NCBI RefSeq assembly: GCF_012927265.1
Contig: NZ_JABBGF010000001.1
Coordinates: 1,610,502 to 1,674,501 of the forward strand
Direction of reading: 5' to 3'
DNA from: Chryseobacterium cheonjiense
Lineage (GTDB): Bacteria > Bacteroidota > Bacteroidia > Flavobacteriales > Weeksellaceae
Length of the DNA: 64,000 nt
This document shows positions 23,970 to 32,806 of the stretch, one piece after another; position 1 is the stretch's first letter, and each line of letters begins with the position of its first letter. The position numbers were made by a program, and so were the translations under genes. A model generated the notes under the pieces. That model did not search any database. It was not told where the DNA came from and was given only the letters and a program-made list of their open reading frames with translations.

Positions 23970-24626
23970 ATGTCTAAAAAAGGTTTTTTATATCAGAACA
24001 GCTTAAGCATCGTTTTGATTATATTTATGATTTTATGTCTTGCCTCACAGTTCTTCACAGGTTGGAAAACTGATAATAAAGAACTTGTGGAAAATGGCAG
24101 TGCTGCATTAAGTCTCGGACAATATATTCACAGCGGCCATTTTATCCAGGCAACATTTGAAAATTGGGAAAGTGAATTTCTGCAGATGATGCTGTATGTT
24201 TTGCTTACGGTATCATTACGACAGAAAGGTTCCAGCGAATCAAAATCCCTTGAAGGAGATGAAGATGTAGATAAAGATCCTGTTCCTCATGCTGATGCAC
24301 CGTGGCCGGTTAAAAAGGGCGGCATCTGGCTGAAGATCTATAAACACTCTTTATCGCTGGCTTTTGCGCTGCTGTTTATCATCAGTTTTTCGCTTCACTT
24401 TTACGGAAGCCTGAAGGATTATAATGAAGAGCAGATCTCAAAAGAAAAACCTACGATTACTGCAACAGAATATATCACCGAATCACGTTTCTGGTTTGAA
24501 TCTTTCCAGAACTGGCAAAGCGAATTTCTCGCAGTAGCCTCTCTGGTAATTCTCTCCATATGGCTTCGGGAAAAAGGTTCTCCGGAATCCAAACCGGTAG
24601 ATATGCCTCATAATGAAACACCTTAG
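23970..24626 (+). CDS. DUF6766 family membrane protein with an internal duplication
   Basis: A 218-residue protein, the last gene of the stress operon. The two halves repeat each other: residues 63-92 (FENWESEFLQ... KGSSESK) match 179-208 (FQNWQSEFLA... KGSPESK), each with two hydrophobic segments (about 12-28 and 68-82; 126-144 and 184-198). This gives about four membrane spans and two cytoplasmic loops, the first ending in an acidic DEDVDKDP stretch. Matches DUF6766 (function unknown). It follows the FAD/Rieske gene by 11 bases. Confidence 0.75.
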   Translation: MSKKGFLYQNSLSIVLIIFMILCLASQFFTGWKTDNKELVENGSAALSLGQYIHSGHFIQATFENWESEFLQMMLYVLLTVSLRQKGSSESKSLEGDEDVDKDPVPHADAPWPVKKGGIWLKIYKHSLSLAFALLFIISFSLHFYGSLKDYNEEQISKEKPTITATEYITESRFWFESFQNWQSEFLAVASLVILSIWLREKGSPESKPVDMPHNETP

Positions 24627-24645
24627 TTTCCTCAATTCGGATTAA

Positions 24646-24692
24646 AAAAAGGGCTGCATCACAAGATACAGTCCTTTTATTTTTTTTATAAC
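24646..24692. terminator. Hairpin terminator at the end of the stress operon
   Basis: GGGCTG pairs with CAGTCC (one G-T pair) with A-rich flank before and T-rich flank after, so it can serve the + operon and the convergent PPOX gene. Confidence 0.7.
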
Positions 24693-24702
24693 TGAATTTA
24701 AG

Positions 24703-25212
24703 TTAAACTTGTGCTTTTCCCTCGACACCGTCGGAATTATCAGTGGTGTTTCCCGTAACGGCTGCCGTAACAAAATTAACAAGGCTTACCAGCTTACCTA
24801 CTTTGGTATCCCAATAGTAAGATTCTGTAGGTTCTACACGGATGATGGAAACATTCGGATCATCTTTACCATCCTCAAACCAAGCCTTTGCCATTGGTGA
24901 CCATTTATCTTCAATCGTTGAACGGTCTTTATAAATAGTAGCATCACCGAATACCGAAAGATACTGATAGTCGCCATTGTTCATAAAGAACAGCTGAACT
25001 CTTTTATCGTCTTTAATTTCAAAATTCTTGTTGCTTGTATCACTGCTGATGAACCATAGATTTCCTTCATCATCTGTTTCCTGCAACGTCATTGGTCTTG
25101 AATTGATCGGAAGCGTCTGCAATTCTGTGCAGAACATACAGATTTTTGAGCTTTCTGATAAATCTTTGATTTTTTTAACAGCGTCCTGGTGTGTTAGATT
25201 TTCTGTTGACAT
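24703..25212 (-). CDS. General-stress PPOX-fold (pyridoxamine 5'-phosphate oxidase-like) protein
   Basis: A 169-residue FMN-binding split-barrel protein of the general stress protein 26 type. Visible barrel segments are RPMTLQETDDEGNLWFISS near residue 38, KRVQLFFMNNGDYQYLSVFG near 70 and RVEPTESYYWDT near 123. The family binds flavin or related cofactors; the reaction is unknown. It is on the opposite strand, convergent with the katE operon, and has its own upstream operator-like palindrome at 25298-25320, so it is likely a stress gene under separate control. Confidence 0.85.
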   Translation of the reverse strand: MSTENLTHQDAVKKIKDLSESSKICMFCTELQTLPINSRPMTLQETDDEGNLWFISSDTSNKNFEIKDDKRVQLFFMNNGDYQYLSVFGDATIYKDRSTIEDKWSPMAKAWFEDGKDDPNVSIIRVEPTESYYWDTKVGKLVSLVNFVTAAVTGNTTDNSDGVEGKAQV

Positions 25213-25297
25213 AATTTAATATTTTAGTGATTTGATAAATAAAAATTACTGTTTACTATTCAAAAATCCGACCATAGTGAACCGCCGATCCAAAAAT

Positions 25298-25320
25298 TGT
25301 AAACAATCAGTTTGTTTACA
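25298..25320. promoter_or_regulatory. Palindromic operator TGTAAACAA-N5-TTGTTTACA
   Basis: A perfect 9-base inverted repeat with a 5-base spacer, about 85 bases upstream of the PPOX start codon on the minus strand. It is characteristic of a dimeric regulator site. Confidence 0.6.
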
Positions 25321-25482
25321 CTAACTTAAATATAACATTCAGTTATGCTTTGATGAGAAAGCCAGTATAAGCTTAATTAAAGCGTTAATCAACGATCCAC
25401 TAGTGCAATTCCAAGCTTTAAATATTAATGAATAGTTTTATGATATAAAAAGATGCAGGAGTTTTATAAAAAACGTACGTAT

Positions 25483-25526
25483 GTTTCAGTCAAAAGATGC
25501 GCACGTTTTAGTGAAAAGATACGGAC
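25483..25526 (+). repeat. Tandem direct repeat of 22 bases (two copies)
   Basis: Positions 25483-25504 and 25505-25526 match at 18 of 22 bases (shared cores GTTT.AGT.AAAAGAT.CG.AC). The 22-base period is about two DNA helical turns, as in AraC-family direct-repeat sites. Confidence 0.6.
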
Positions 25527-25649
25527 GATTTACCAGATCGTTTTAAATGCCGTTTTTCATCAGTAAAAAGGACTTCAGCATTTACCATAAATAATTTCTG
25601 ATTCTGAAACTTTCTCAGTATTTTTACTGAACTTTTAATTTTAAAGAAA

Positions 25650-26459
25650 ATGATTCAATACTTAGATAATATTCATCACAAAGATTCCAAAAACTTTTTT
25701 CTCATCGCAGGTCCTTGTATTATTGAAGGCGAAGATATGGCGCTTAAGATTGCCGAAAAAGTAGTAGAACTTACGAATAAATACAATATTCCGTACATTT
25801 TTAAAGGAAGCTTTAAAAAGGCCAACCGAAGCAGGGTAGATTCTTTCACGACCATCGGGGAAGAAAAATCACTTGAAATTCTTAAAAAAGTAGGGGAGAC
25901 TTTCAACATTCCGACGACAACGGATATTCATGAAAATGAACATGCTGCATTAGCTGCACAATATGTAGATGTACTGCAGATTCCTGCATTCCTGGTTCGC
26001 CAGACCGATCTTTTGGTTGCTGCAGCAGAAACCGGAAAATGTGTGACCCTAAAAAAAGGACAGTTTCTTTCACCGGAATCCATGAAGTTTGCAGTTCAGA
26101 AAATTACAGATTCTCATAATCAGAAAGTCGCGATCATCGAGAGAGGAAATTCATTCGGATATACTGATCTCATCGTTGATTACAGAGGAATCCCGACCAT
26201 GAGAAACTATGCTCCCGTTATTCTTGACGTAACGCATTCTTTACAGCAGCCAAACCAAAGCTCAGGAGTTACGGGAGGCCGTCCCGATCTTATTGAAACA
26301 GTAGCCAAAGCCGGAATTGCCGTAGGTGCAGACGGGATTTTCATCGAAACGCATCCAACACCGGAGACTGCATTGTCAGATGGAGCCAATATGCTGAGAC
26401 TTGATCTTCTTGAAGATCTATTACAAAAATTAACAAGGGTAAGAGAAGCAATTTTATAA
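25650..26459 (+). CDS. kdsA: 3-deoxy-8-phosphooctulonate synthase
   Basis: Makes KDO-8-phosphate from arabinose 5-phosphate and PEP for lipopolysaccharide inner core. The 269-residue TIM-barrel enzyme shows AGPCIIEGED near residue 20, KGSFKKANRSR near 52, the PEP-site QIPAFLVRQTDLL near 112, the metal-ligand motif VTGGRPDLIETVAKAG near 207 and IETHPTPETALSDGANML near 231. The length is normal. It is followed with a one-base overlap by a small secreted protein gene, so the two are co-transcribed. Confidence 0.96.
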   Translation: MIQYLDNIHHKDSKNFFLIAGPCIIEGEDMALKIAEKVVELTNKYNIPYIFKGSFKKANRSRVDSFTTIGEEKSLEILKKVGETFNIPTTTDIHENEHAALAAQYVDVLQIPAFLVRQTDLLVAAAETGKCVTLKKGQFLSPESMKFAVQKITDSHNQKVAIIERGNSFGYTDLIVDYRGIPTMRNYAPVILDVTHSLQQPNQSSGVTGGRPDLIETVAKAGIAVGADGIFIETHPTPETALSDGANMLRLDLLEDLLQKLTRVREAIL

Positions 26460-26974
26460 TGAAAAAACTTTTAATAACAGTAGCGCTGTCCGTTTCAGCC
26501 ATTTTTTATTCGCAAAAAAAAGATTCTTTACAATTTTCCTTACCGGAAAAATATAATCTTCACTTAGAAGAAAAGCAGGAAAATGATCAGATGATCATGA
26601 TGGAATATATTCCTAAAGGTCAAAACTGGGATAATTACGATATTATTGTAACTAAAATAGTTAGTAAAAATTTAGCAAAAATACCATTGCAGACTTTTTT
26701 CGATAACAATAAAAAACTCCTTCAGTCGAAGACCAAAAATCTTAGAATTAAAGAATTATCCAGAAATAAAAATGGCGAGCGGGAATATATTCTTTTTACA
26801 GCGGAAGCCGATTCTTATGTAGATTCGCAAACTACCGAATCTCAGATACAATATTATACAAAAGGTGAAAATGATGTATTCATGTGTATTGCCGCAATAA
26901 AAGAAAAGAATTTACCTAAAGAACTTGTAGAAGAATGGTCAAAAGTTTTTCTGCAAAGTCAAATTATAAAATAA
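26459..26974 (+). CDS. Hypothetical secreted protein next to kdsA
   Basis: A 171-residue protein with signal peptide MKKLLITVALSVSAIFYSQ and a mature domain of mixed Lys/Glu content. No family recognised. The sequence alternates short beta-like segments (MIMMEYIPKGQNW, YIPKGQN) and resembles small flavobacterial secreted domains in layout only. The overlap with kdsA implies co-expression, but a link to KDO metabolism is only inference. Confidence 0.7.
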   Translation: MKKLLITVALSVSAIFYSQKKDSLQFSLPEKYNLHLEEKQENDQMIMMEYIPKGQNWDNYDIIVTKIVSKNLAKIPLQTFFDNNKKLLQSKTKNLRIKELSRNKNGEREYILFTAEADSYVDSQTTESQIQYYTKGENDVFMCIAAIKEKNLPKELVEEWSKVFLQSQIIK

Positions 26975-27014
26975 AAGTTATAACTTAACCGTTTGAAATT
27001 TTAAAACATTTCTT

Positions 27015-29234
27015 TTGAAAAAACTAGTTTTACCCTTGAGCCTTATGGTTCCTGCATTAGTATTCTCCCAGGTAAGAAAAAAGAAGGATACGATGAAAAC
27101 CGCCAATATTGAAGAAGTGGTGTTTCAGAAAAAAGTGACAGGAAGAACCAATGATCTTACCACTGTGAAAATTTCGGCTAAAGATGCCCAGAATGTTGCG
27201 AGTATTTCCGGAGGTATTGAAGGAATTATCAAAACATTACCCTCTGTAAACTCCAATACAGAGCTTTCTTCACAGTATATGGTTCGTGGCGGAAACTACG
27301 ACGAAAACCTGATTTACATCAATGATATTGAAATTTACAGACCTTTCCTGATTAGAAATTCACAGCAGGAAGGATTGAGTATCATTAATCCGGATATGGT
27401 TTCTACAGTAAACTTCTCTGCCGGTGGTTTTGAACCGAGATACGGCGATAAAATGTCTTCAGCATTAAATATTTACTATCGTGAACCTGAAAAGTTTGAA
27501 CTTTCGGGAGAAGGAAGTTTAATCGGCGGAAGACTTACTGCAGGTTTTGCGGCAGGAAAAGATAAAGAAGACAACAGAAAATTCACGGCATTATTTTCAG
27601 GAAGATACAGAAATACAAACCTTGTTCTCAATACGTTAAAAGAAGATACCGACTTCAACCCGAAGTATATGGATTTTCAGACCTATCTGAATTACCATTT
27701 CAGCCCGAAATTAACACTGTCATTCATTGGGTTCTATTCTAACAATGACTACGAGATGATTCCTAAAGAAAGGGAAGTGGATTTCGGAAGCCTTCAGCAG
27801 CCTCTTAAACTGAACGTAGCTTACGGAGGAAGGGAAGATGATAAGTATAAAAATATGATGGGTACCGCATCTCTTAATTTTAAACCTTCTGATAAATGGA
27901 GGTTTACCCTTGATGCCTTTGCTTATCAAAACCGTGAAAGAGAATATTACAGCATCGCTTCTGCATATATATTGCAGACTTTTGATCCGGTAACCGGAGA
28001 TCCGGTAACATCATACGATGCAGGCGGACAAATTGAGCATGCACGAAACGATTTGTTTGTAAAAACATACGGTGCTCAATTTAGAACCCGATTTTCACCA
28101 AATGTAAATACGGATATTGAAGTAGGATTTAAATATGAAAAAGAAAACCTTAAAGACCTTACCAACGAATGGAGACTGGTAGATTCTGCGGGGTACAGTC
28201 TTCCTCATGAAGCGTTTATTGATCCCAGAAATGCGGGAGACCTGAATCTGATGTATAATATTGCAGGCAATAATCATATACAGCCTACAAGAATGTCTGC
28301 TTATGCTCAATATTCTCAGAAATTTTTCTGGGGCACCAATAAAGTTTTTGTAAATGCCGGAGCAAGGGTTGCCCACTGGAGCTTTAATAACGAAACCATA
28401 TTTTCACCAAGAGCTCAGTTTGCCGTTAAACCGGATTGGGATACGGATATGTTGTTTAGACTTTCGGGAGGAATCTATTATCAGGCACCTTTCTATAAAG
28501 AAATAAAAGACCTTGAAGGAAATTTCAATTCTTCCATACAATCTCAAAGATCCATACAGGCTATTTTGGCCAACGACTTTGAATTTTACATGTATGACAG
28601 GCCATTTAAGCTGACAACAGAACTTTATTATAAAAAAATGAATGACCTGATTCCGTATTATATGGATAACGTAAGAATACGGTATACAGGAAAAAATAAC
28701 GCTTCAGGATATTCCTACGGAATCGACACAAGGCTTTTCGGGGAATTTGTTCCTGGAGTTGATTCATGGCTTTCTGCGAGTTATGCAAGGGTATATGAAA
28801 ATATCGACGGGAAAGGGGATATTCCGAGGCCGACAGACCAGCGATTCAGGTTTGCAATGTTTTATCAGGATTATATGCCGAGATTTCCGGCAATGCGCGT
28901 CAACCTGACCTTAGTGTATGCTTTGGGATTACCGACGGGAGCTCCTGTGTTTACGGACCCTTATCAATATCAAAAAACTTTACCTTCTTACAAAAGGGTA
29001 GATCTTGGACTTTCATACGCATTTATTGATCCTAAAGAAAAGAAAAATACCTACGGATTCTGGGAAAATTTTGAGGAGCTGACACTTGGTGTTCAGGTGT
29101 TCAATGCTTTTAATATCAGAAACACCGTCTCGAACCAGTGGATTACTGATGCCAACACCAATTTCATGTATCCGGTTCCGGTACGGCTTACAGGCAGATT
29201 CTTCAACGTAAAGCTTGAATTTAGAATCAAATAA
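27015..29234 (+). CDS. TonB-dependent receptor
   Basis: A 739-residue outer-membrane active transporter. The signal peptide is residues 1-19 (LMVPALVFSQ). The plug shows GGIEGIIKTLPSVNSNTELSSQ near residue 70, MVRGGNYDENLIYINDIEIY and MVSTVNFSAGGFEPRYGDKMSS. The barrel ends with an aromatic residue pattern (RFFNVKLEFRIK). It starts with TTG at 27015, since the signal peptide begins there and no ATG is close upstream. No SusD or binding-protein gene follows, so it does not look like a polysaccharide locus; the ligand is unknown. Confidence 0.9.
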   Translation: MKKLVLPLSLMVPALVFSQVRKKKDTMKTANIEEVVFQKKVTGRTNDLTTVKISAKDAQNVASISGGIEGIIKTLPSVNSNTELSSQYMVRGGNYDENLIYINDIEIYRPFLIRNSQQEGLSIINPDMVSTVNFSAGGFEPRYGDKMSSALNIYYREPEKFELSGEGSLIGGRLTAGFAAGKDKEDNRKFTALFSGRYRNTNLVLNTLKEDTDFNPKYMDFQTYLNYHFSPKLTLSFIGFYSNNDYEMIPKEREVDFGSLQQPLKLNVAYGGREDDKYKNMMGTASLNFKPSDKWRFTLDAFAYQNREREYYSIASAYILQTFDPVTGDPVTSYDAGGQIEHARNDLFVKTYGAQFRTRFSPNVNTDIEVGFKYEKENLKDLTNEWRLVDSAGYSLPHEAFIDPRNAGDLNLMYNIAGNNHIQPTRMSAYAQYSQKFFWGTNKVFVNAGARVAHWSFNNETIFSPRAQFAVKPDWDTDMLFRLSGGIYYQAPFYKEIKDLEGNFNSSIQSQRSIQAILANDFEFYMYDRPFKLTTELYYKKMNDLIPYYMDNVRIRYTGKNNASGYSYGIDTRLFGEFVPGVDSWLSASYARVYENIDGKGDIPRPTDQRFRFAMFYQDYMPRFPAMRVNLTLVYALGLPTGAPVFTDPYQYQKTLPSYKRVDLGLSYAFIDPKEKKNTYGFWENFEELTLGVQVFNAFNIRNTVSNQWITDANTNFMYPVPVRLTGRFFNVKLEFRIK

Positions 29235-29247
29235 AAAATGATAAATA

Positions 29248-29278
29248 AAGAACTTCTGAATTTCAGAGGTTCTTTTTT
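29248..29278 (+). terminator. Terminator after the TonB receptor gene
   Basis: The stem AAGAACTTCTGAA / TTCAGAGGTTCTT (one mismatch) ends in six Ts, within 45 bases of the stop. Confidence 0.8.
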
Positions 29279-29334
29279 CTTAATTCTATAACAAACCTTA
29301 CAAAATTTTATAACAACGATACCACATATCTTTT

Positions 29335-29342
29335 TATATTTG
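29335..29342 (+). promoter_or_regulatory. Probable -7 element (TATATTTG) for the DUF3347 gene
   Basis: TATATTTG fits TAnnTTTG and lies 23 bases before the start codon. No matching -33 TTG was seen. Confidence 0.4.
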
Positions 29343-29365
29343 CTGGTAGTTATCAATTAAAAACA

Positions 29366-29839
29366 ATGAAAAAATATATCATTACGGCCGCATTATCTGT
29401 ATTCTCAATACTTTCGGTTTCAGCACAGGCTAAGAAAAACACACAAGTTTCACTGCTTTACCAGGATTACATTGCAATTAAATCTGCCTTAGCTTCAGAT
29501 GATGCCGAAAAAGCTTCAAAAGCAGCGTCTCAGTTCATTAAATCATCTTCAGATGTTAAGGGCAATATTATTTCCGAAAAAGAATTAACCACAATCAAAG
29601 AAGACGCAAAAACCATTGCAGCTTCTAAGAATATCGCGGCACAAAGAAAGTCTTTCCACAGGTTGTCTGATCATATGATAGCAGTGGCAAAAGAATTTAA
29701 AGTATCTCAAAATCCGGTGTACGTTCAGTATTGTCCGATGGCTGAAGCAAGCTGGCTGAGTGATGAATCTAAGATCATCAATCCGTATTACGGGAAATCG
29801 ATGTTGTCTTGTGGGAATGTGAAGTCTACGATTAAATAG
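29366..29839 (+). CDS. DUF3347 secreted protein (metal-binding-like)
   Basis: A 157-residue periplasmic protein with a signal peptide (residues 1-21, ending SVSA). The C-terminal YCPMAEASWLSDESKIINP and YYGKSMLSCG segments are those of DUF3347, whose Met/Cys motif is often linked to copper handling; it also occurs at the ends of CusB-type efflux proteins. The Ala/Lys-rich helical region before it (residues 25-110) is typical. It is a monocistronic gene. Copper binding is inference from the family. Confidence 0.8.
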   Translation: MKKYIITAALSVFSILSVSAQAKKNTQVSLLYQDYIAIKSALASDDAEKASKAASQFIKSSSDVKGNIISEKELTTIKEDAKTIAASKNIAAQRKSFHRLSDHMIAVAKEFKVSQNPVYVQYCPMAEASWLSDESKIINPYYGKSMLSCGNVKSTIK

Positions 29840-29909
29840 TAAAGAATTTTTATGGTTGCACAGATTCAGATTCGTCTGAAATCTGTGCAATTTATCTAAT
29901 TGTAAAAGT

Positions 29910-31028
29910 TTATAACTCAAGGTGCATTACCTTATCAACAAGTCTGTTATTGAAAACTTCCGGCACCATCTTCATGATTAAGTTTCTGATGGCAGTAGCA
30001 TTTTCCCACTGCGAAAACTTACCGAGTGTCCAGCTGGTATTCACCACATAATCCACTTTCTTTCTTCTTACTTTTTGAAATTCTTTAAACACTTTATTAA
30101 GGTCGTTGTTTTTACTATATAATTTCCCGATAATGTAGGCATCTTCGATGGCTTGGCAGGCACCCTGTCCCAGATTCGGAGTAGTAGCATGAGCGGCATC
30201 ACCAATGAGACATAGATTTTGAGTATACCATTTCGGGATCGGAGAGAGATCAATTATATCATTAAGTATAATATTTTCCGGTATAGTATTTTTGATAATA
30301 TCAAGTATCATTGGACAGAAATCTTCAAAATTTTCCTCGATACTGTGATAACGCTTGTATATCTTTTTATTGACAACCGCATACCAGTAAATTTTATTTC
30401 CAGACATTTTTACGAAGCCAAATCTTTTTCCTTTACCCCACGCCTCAATAGCTTCCTTATTATATTTTTCAGGAAGATCATAATTAGTCAATCCACGCCA
30501 GCAAATTTGCCCGGTATCCCTTATTTTTCCCGTTCTAAAAATATAATTTCTAATCCTTGAATGTATTCCGTCTGCACCAAACACGTAATTGCTTTCTATT
30601 TCATTTCCGTTGTTAAAGCTGAGAATATAATTTTCTTTTTTGTAGATTTTTGTGAGTGCGTGGTTTAATTTAATATTTTCGGAACCGGCATTTCCAGCAA
30701 GAATCTTCTGCAGATCAGCACGATGAATTGCTATATTGCAGGAATTATATTTCTTCTCCAGAGCAAGAAGGTTAGTAGTTGAAATATTGTTGAGCATAGG
30801 GTCGGTAACAGAGACCGCATGAATTTTATTTCCTGCCTGTTCGATCTGTTCCTTCAATCCTAACATATCAAAAACCTGCATGGCATTAATAGCCATCATA
30901 ATTCCTGAACCTACAGGCTTTATTTCCGGAGCGGATTCGTAAACCGTAAAATCCAGACCATTTTTTTTCAGTATGTTTGCCAATGTTAGCCCTCCGATTC
31001 CGGCACCGACAATTGAAATGGAGTTCAT
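29910..31028 (-). CDS. FAD-dependent monooxygenase
   Basis: A 372-residue flavoprotein hydroxylase of the UbiH/salicylate-hydroxylase class. Motifs: N-terminal FAD-binding GAGIGGLTLANILKKNG at residues 7-23, the GADGIHSRIR (DG) motif near residue 158, and the GD motif LIGDAAHATTPNLGQGACQA near residue 285. Substrate unknown. It overlaps by one base with the lipoprotein gene upstream on the same strand (31028), so the two form a unit. Confidence 0.9.
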   Translation of the reverse strand: MNSISIVGAGIGGLTLANILKKNGLDFTVYESAPEIKPVGSGIMMAINAMQVFDMLGLKEQIEQAGNKIHAVSVTDPMLNNISTTNLLALEKKYNSCNIAIHRADLQKILAGNAGSENIKLNHALTKIYKKENYILSFNNGNEIESNYVFGADGIHSRIRNYIFRTGKIRDTGQICWRGLTNYDLPEKYNKEAIEAWGKGKRFGFVKMSGNKIYWYAVVNKKIYKRYHSIEENFEDFCPMILDIIKNTIPENIILNDIIDLSPIPKWYTQNLCLIGDAAHATTPNLGQGACQAIEDAYIIGKLYSKNNDLNKVFKEFQKVRRKKVDYVVNTSWTLGKFSQWENATAIRNLIMKMVPEVFNNRLVDKVMHLEL

Positions 31029-31618
31029 TACTTTAAATTTTTCAGTTTATTCAACACATTTTTTTGTTTCCTGATAAAATTTTCAAGACTGTCTGTCTCC
31101 AAAGGATGTGCACTTTGATATTTTTCTATTTCTCCTAAAGTCTTTCTGATTTTAAAGACATCGTACCAACTATAGATTTCAAAATAGTTTTGATTAATTT
31201 CTCTTTTCAATTGAGCAAGTTTCTTTATTTTGACAAAATAGTTGTCTTGACTATTTCTTATAAGATTCAGGATTTCTTTTTTAGTTACAGAATCTCGAAT
31301 CGATTCAGTCCTGGATTCAGCGCTTTTGTAATAATCTCCAGAATTACTGAGCACATCATTATAAATTTCAGCCACAAGACGCTTATCATTTTGAATGGAA
31401 GAAATTTCGGCATCCATATTCTGCAGATCCTGACGATTCTTAATATACTCAGCATAAATTCCGTCTAAGATATCCTGGCTTTTACTTAATCTTTTGATTG
31501 GGAAATTGGACTCTGCATTTTTTGCCGCTTGCTCCACAGTTTGAGTTTCGTCAGATTTTTCGTTTGAGCATGAAACAATAAAAAATATAAAAGCGGAGGT
31601 TATCAGGTTTCTGATCAT
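31028..31618 (-). CDS. Lipoprotein of unknown function
   Basis: A 196-residue protein with lipobox VSCS at residue 17 (MIRNLITSAFIFFIVSCSNE). The mature part is helical and charged, with Glu/Gln-rich segments (TVEQAAKNAES) and a long C-terminal helix. I recognise no family. Coupling to the flavin monooxygenase suggests a shared transcript and possibly an envelope anchoring role; not known. Confidence 0.65.
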   Translation of the reverse strand: MIRNLITSAFIFFIVSCSNEKSDETQTVEQAAKNAESNFPIKRLSKSQDILDGIYAEYIKNRQDLQNMDAEISSIQNDKRLVAEIYNDVLSNSGDYYKSAESRTESIRDSVTKKEILNLIRNSQDNYFVKIKKLAQLKREINQNYFEIYSWYDVFKIRKTLGEIEKYQSAHPLETDSLENFIRKQKNVLNKLKNLK

Positions 31619-31660
31619 GGTATGTTTGTTATAATAATAATTCTAAAGCAAGGAATAAAA

Positions 31661-31692
31661 AAAAAACGGAGCCTGAAAATCAAGCTCCGCTG
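31661..31692 (-). terminator. Terminator after rpoD (minus strand)
   Basis: CGGAGC (31667-31672) and GCTCCG (31684-31689) form a stem with the A-tract on the plus strand at 31655-31666, which is a U-tract in the rpoD transcript. It lies 20 bases past the rpoD stop. Confidence 0.8.
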
Positions 31693-31710
31693 CTATTTTT
31701 AACTTAAAAA

Positions 31711-32577
31711 TTATTTACCCAGGTAAGATTTTAAGATCTTGCTTCTGGTGTTGTGTTTCAATCTCTTGATCGCTTTTTCTTTAATCTGGCGCACTCTCTC
31801 TCTCGTAAGATCAAAAGTTTCACCGATTTCCTCTAAAGTCATTGGATGTTTTCCGTTCAGACCGAAGTATAATCTTACAAGATCAGCCTCTCTTGGAGTA
31901 AGGGTATTCAATGCTCTTTCGATCTCAATCTGTAGAGATTCAAGCATCAGATCTTTATCAGGACTTGGTGATTCACCTGAACGTAATACATCATAAAGAT
32001 TGGAATCTTCCCCTTCTACCAAAGGTGCATCCATAGACAAATGTCTTCCGGAATTTTTCATTGATTCCTTAATATCTTCCTCGCTCATATCAAGAACTTC
32101 TGCCAATTCCTCCGGTGAAGGTGGTCTCTCGTTTTCCTGTTCAAGGTGAGCGTAAGCTTTATTGATCTTGTTGATAGATCCGATTTTGTTCAATGGTAAT
32201 CTTACAATTCTCGACTGTTCTGCCAAAGCCTGTAAGATCGACTGACGGATCCACCAAACTGCGTAAGAGATAAATTTGAAACCTCTAGTCTCATCGTACC
32301 TTTTTGCCGCTTTCATAAGTCCTAAGTTACCTTCATTGATCAAATCCGGTAAAGAAAGACCCTGATTTTGGTATTGTTTAGACACCGATACTACGAAACG
32401 AAGGTTAGCCTTGATTAATTTTTCCAGCGCGGCTCTGTCGCCGGCACGGATTCTTTGTGCTAATTCTACTTCTTCGTCCGCAGTAATCAATTCAACTTTA
32501 CCAATTTCCTGCAAATACTTGTCTAATGAAGCAGTTTCCCTATTGGTTACCTGCTTAGTGATTTTTAATTGTCTCAT
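31711..32577 (-). CDS. rpoD: RNA polymerase primary sigma factor RpoD/SigA
   Basis: A 288-residue primary sigma factor of the short Bacteroidota type, which lacks the long region 1.1. Region 1.2 appears as [12 protein letters not shown]. Region 2 includes [33 protein letters not shown] and [11 protein letters not shown]. Regions 3-4 include [20 protein letters not shown] with the -35-recognition HTH. This sigma class binds the TAnnTTTG/TTG promoters seen through the window. A monocistronic gene with its own terminator downstream. Confidence 0.95.
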   Translation of the reverse strand: MRQLKITKQVTNRETASLDKYLQEIGKVELITADEEVELAQRIRAGDRAALEKLIKANLRFVVSVSKQYQNQGLSLPDLINEGNLGLMKAAKRYDETRGFKFISYAVWWIRQSILQALAEQSRIVRLPLNKIGSINKINKAYAHLEQENERPPSPEELAEVLDMSEEDIKESMKNSGRHLSMDAPLVEGEDSNLYDVLRSGESPSPDKDLMLESLQIEIERALNTLTPREADLVRLYFGLNGKHPMTLEEIGETFDLTRERVRQIKEKAIKRLKHNTRSKILKSYLGK

Positions 32578-32806
32578 CTATTTTTTCCTCGAAAAAGAGT
32601 TTCTATAATATTATACGTTTGAAGTAAACAAAAGGTTACAAATATTTCAATTAATTTTTGTTGAATTAAATTACATCTGGAAAAATAATTGTAAATTACG
32701 CGTTCTGCACTCTCTAAGGCGATTTTAATTCCAGCATTACTTAGATATATTATCAAAAAATTTCAATCTTTTTAAGTCTTAATTGAGTTGAGTCTTTATT
32801 GTTAGA

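Larger units (their letters stand above)
25213..25649. other. Intergenic region between the PPOX and kdsA genes
   Basis: 437 bases. It holds a 23-base palindrome (25298-25320), a 22-base direct tandem repeat (25483-25526) and a 37-codon basic frame at 25453-25566 that covers the tandem repeat and is probably not a gene. It is the shared upstream region of a minus-strand gene and kdsA. Confidence 0.5.

Noticed and set aside
25453..25566. A 37-codon basic frame between the PPOX and kdsA genes
   Set aside because: It runs straight through the 22-bp tandem repeat, so the coding signal is likely incidental. Kept only as a low-likelihood possibility.
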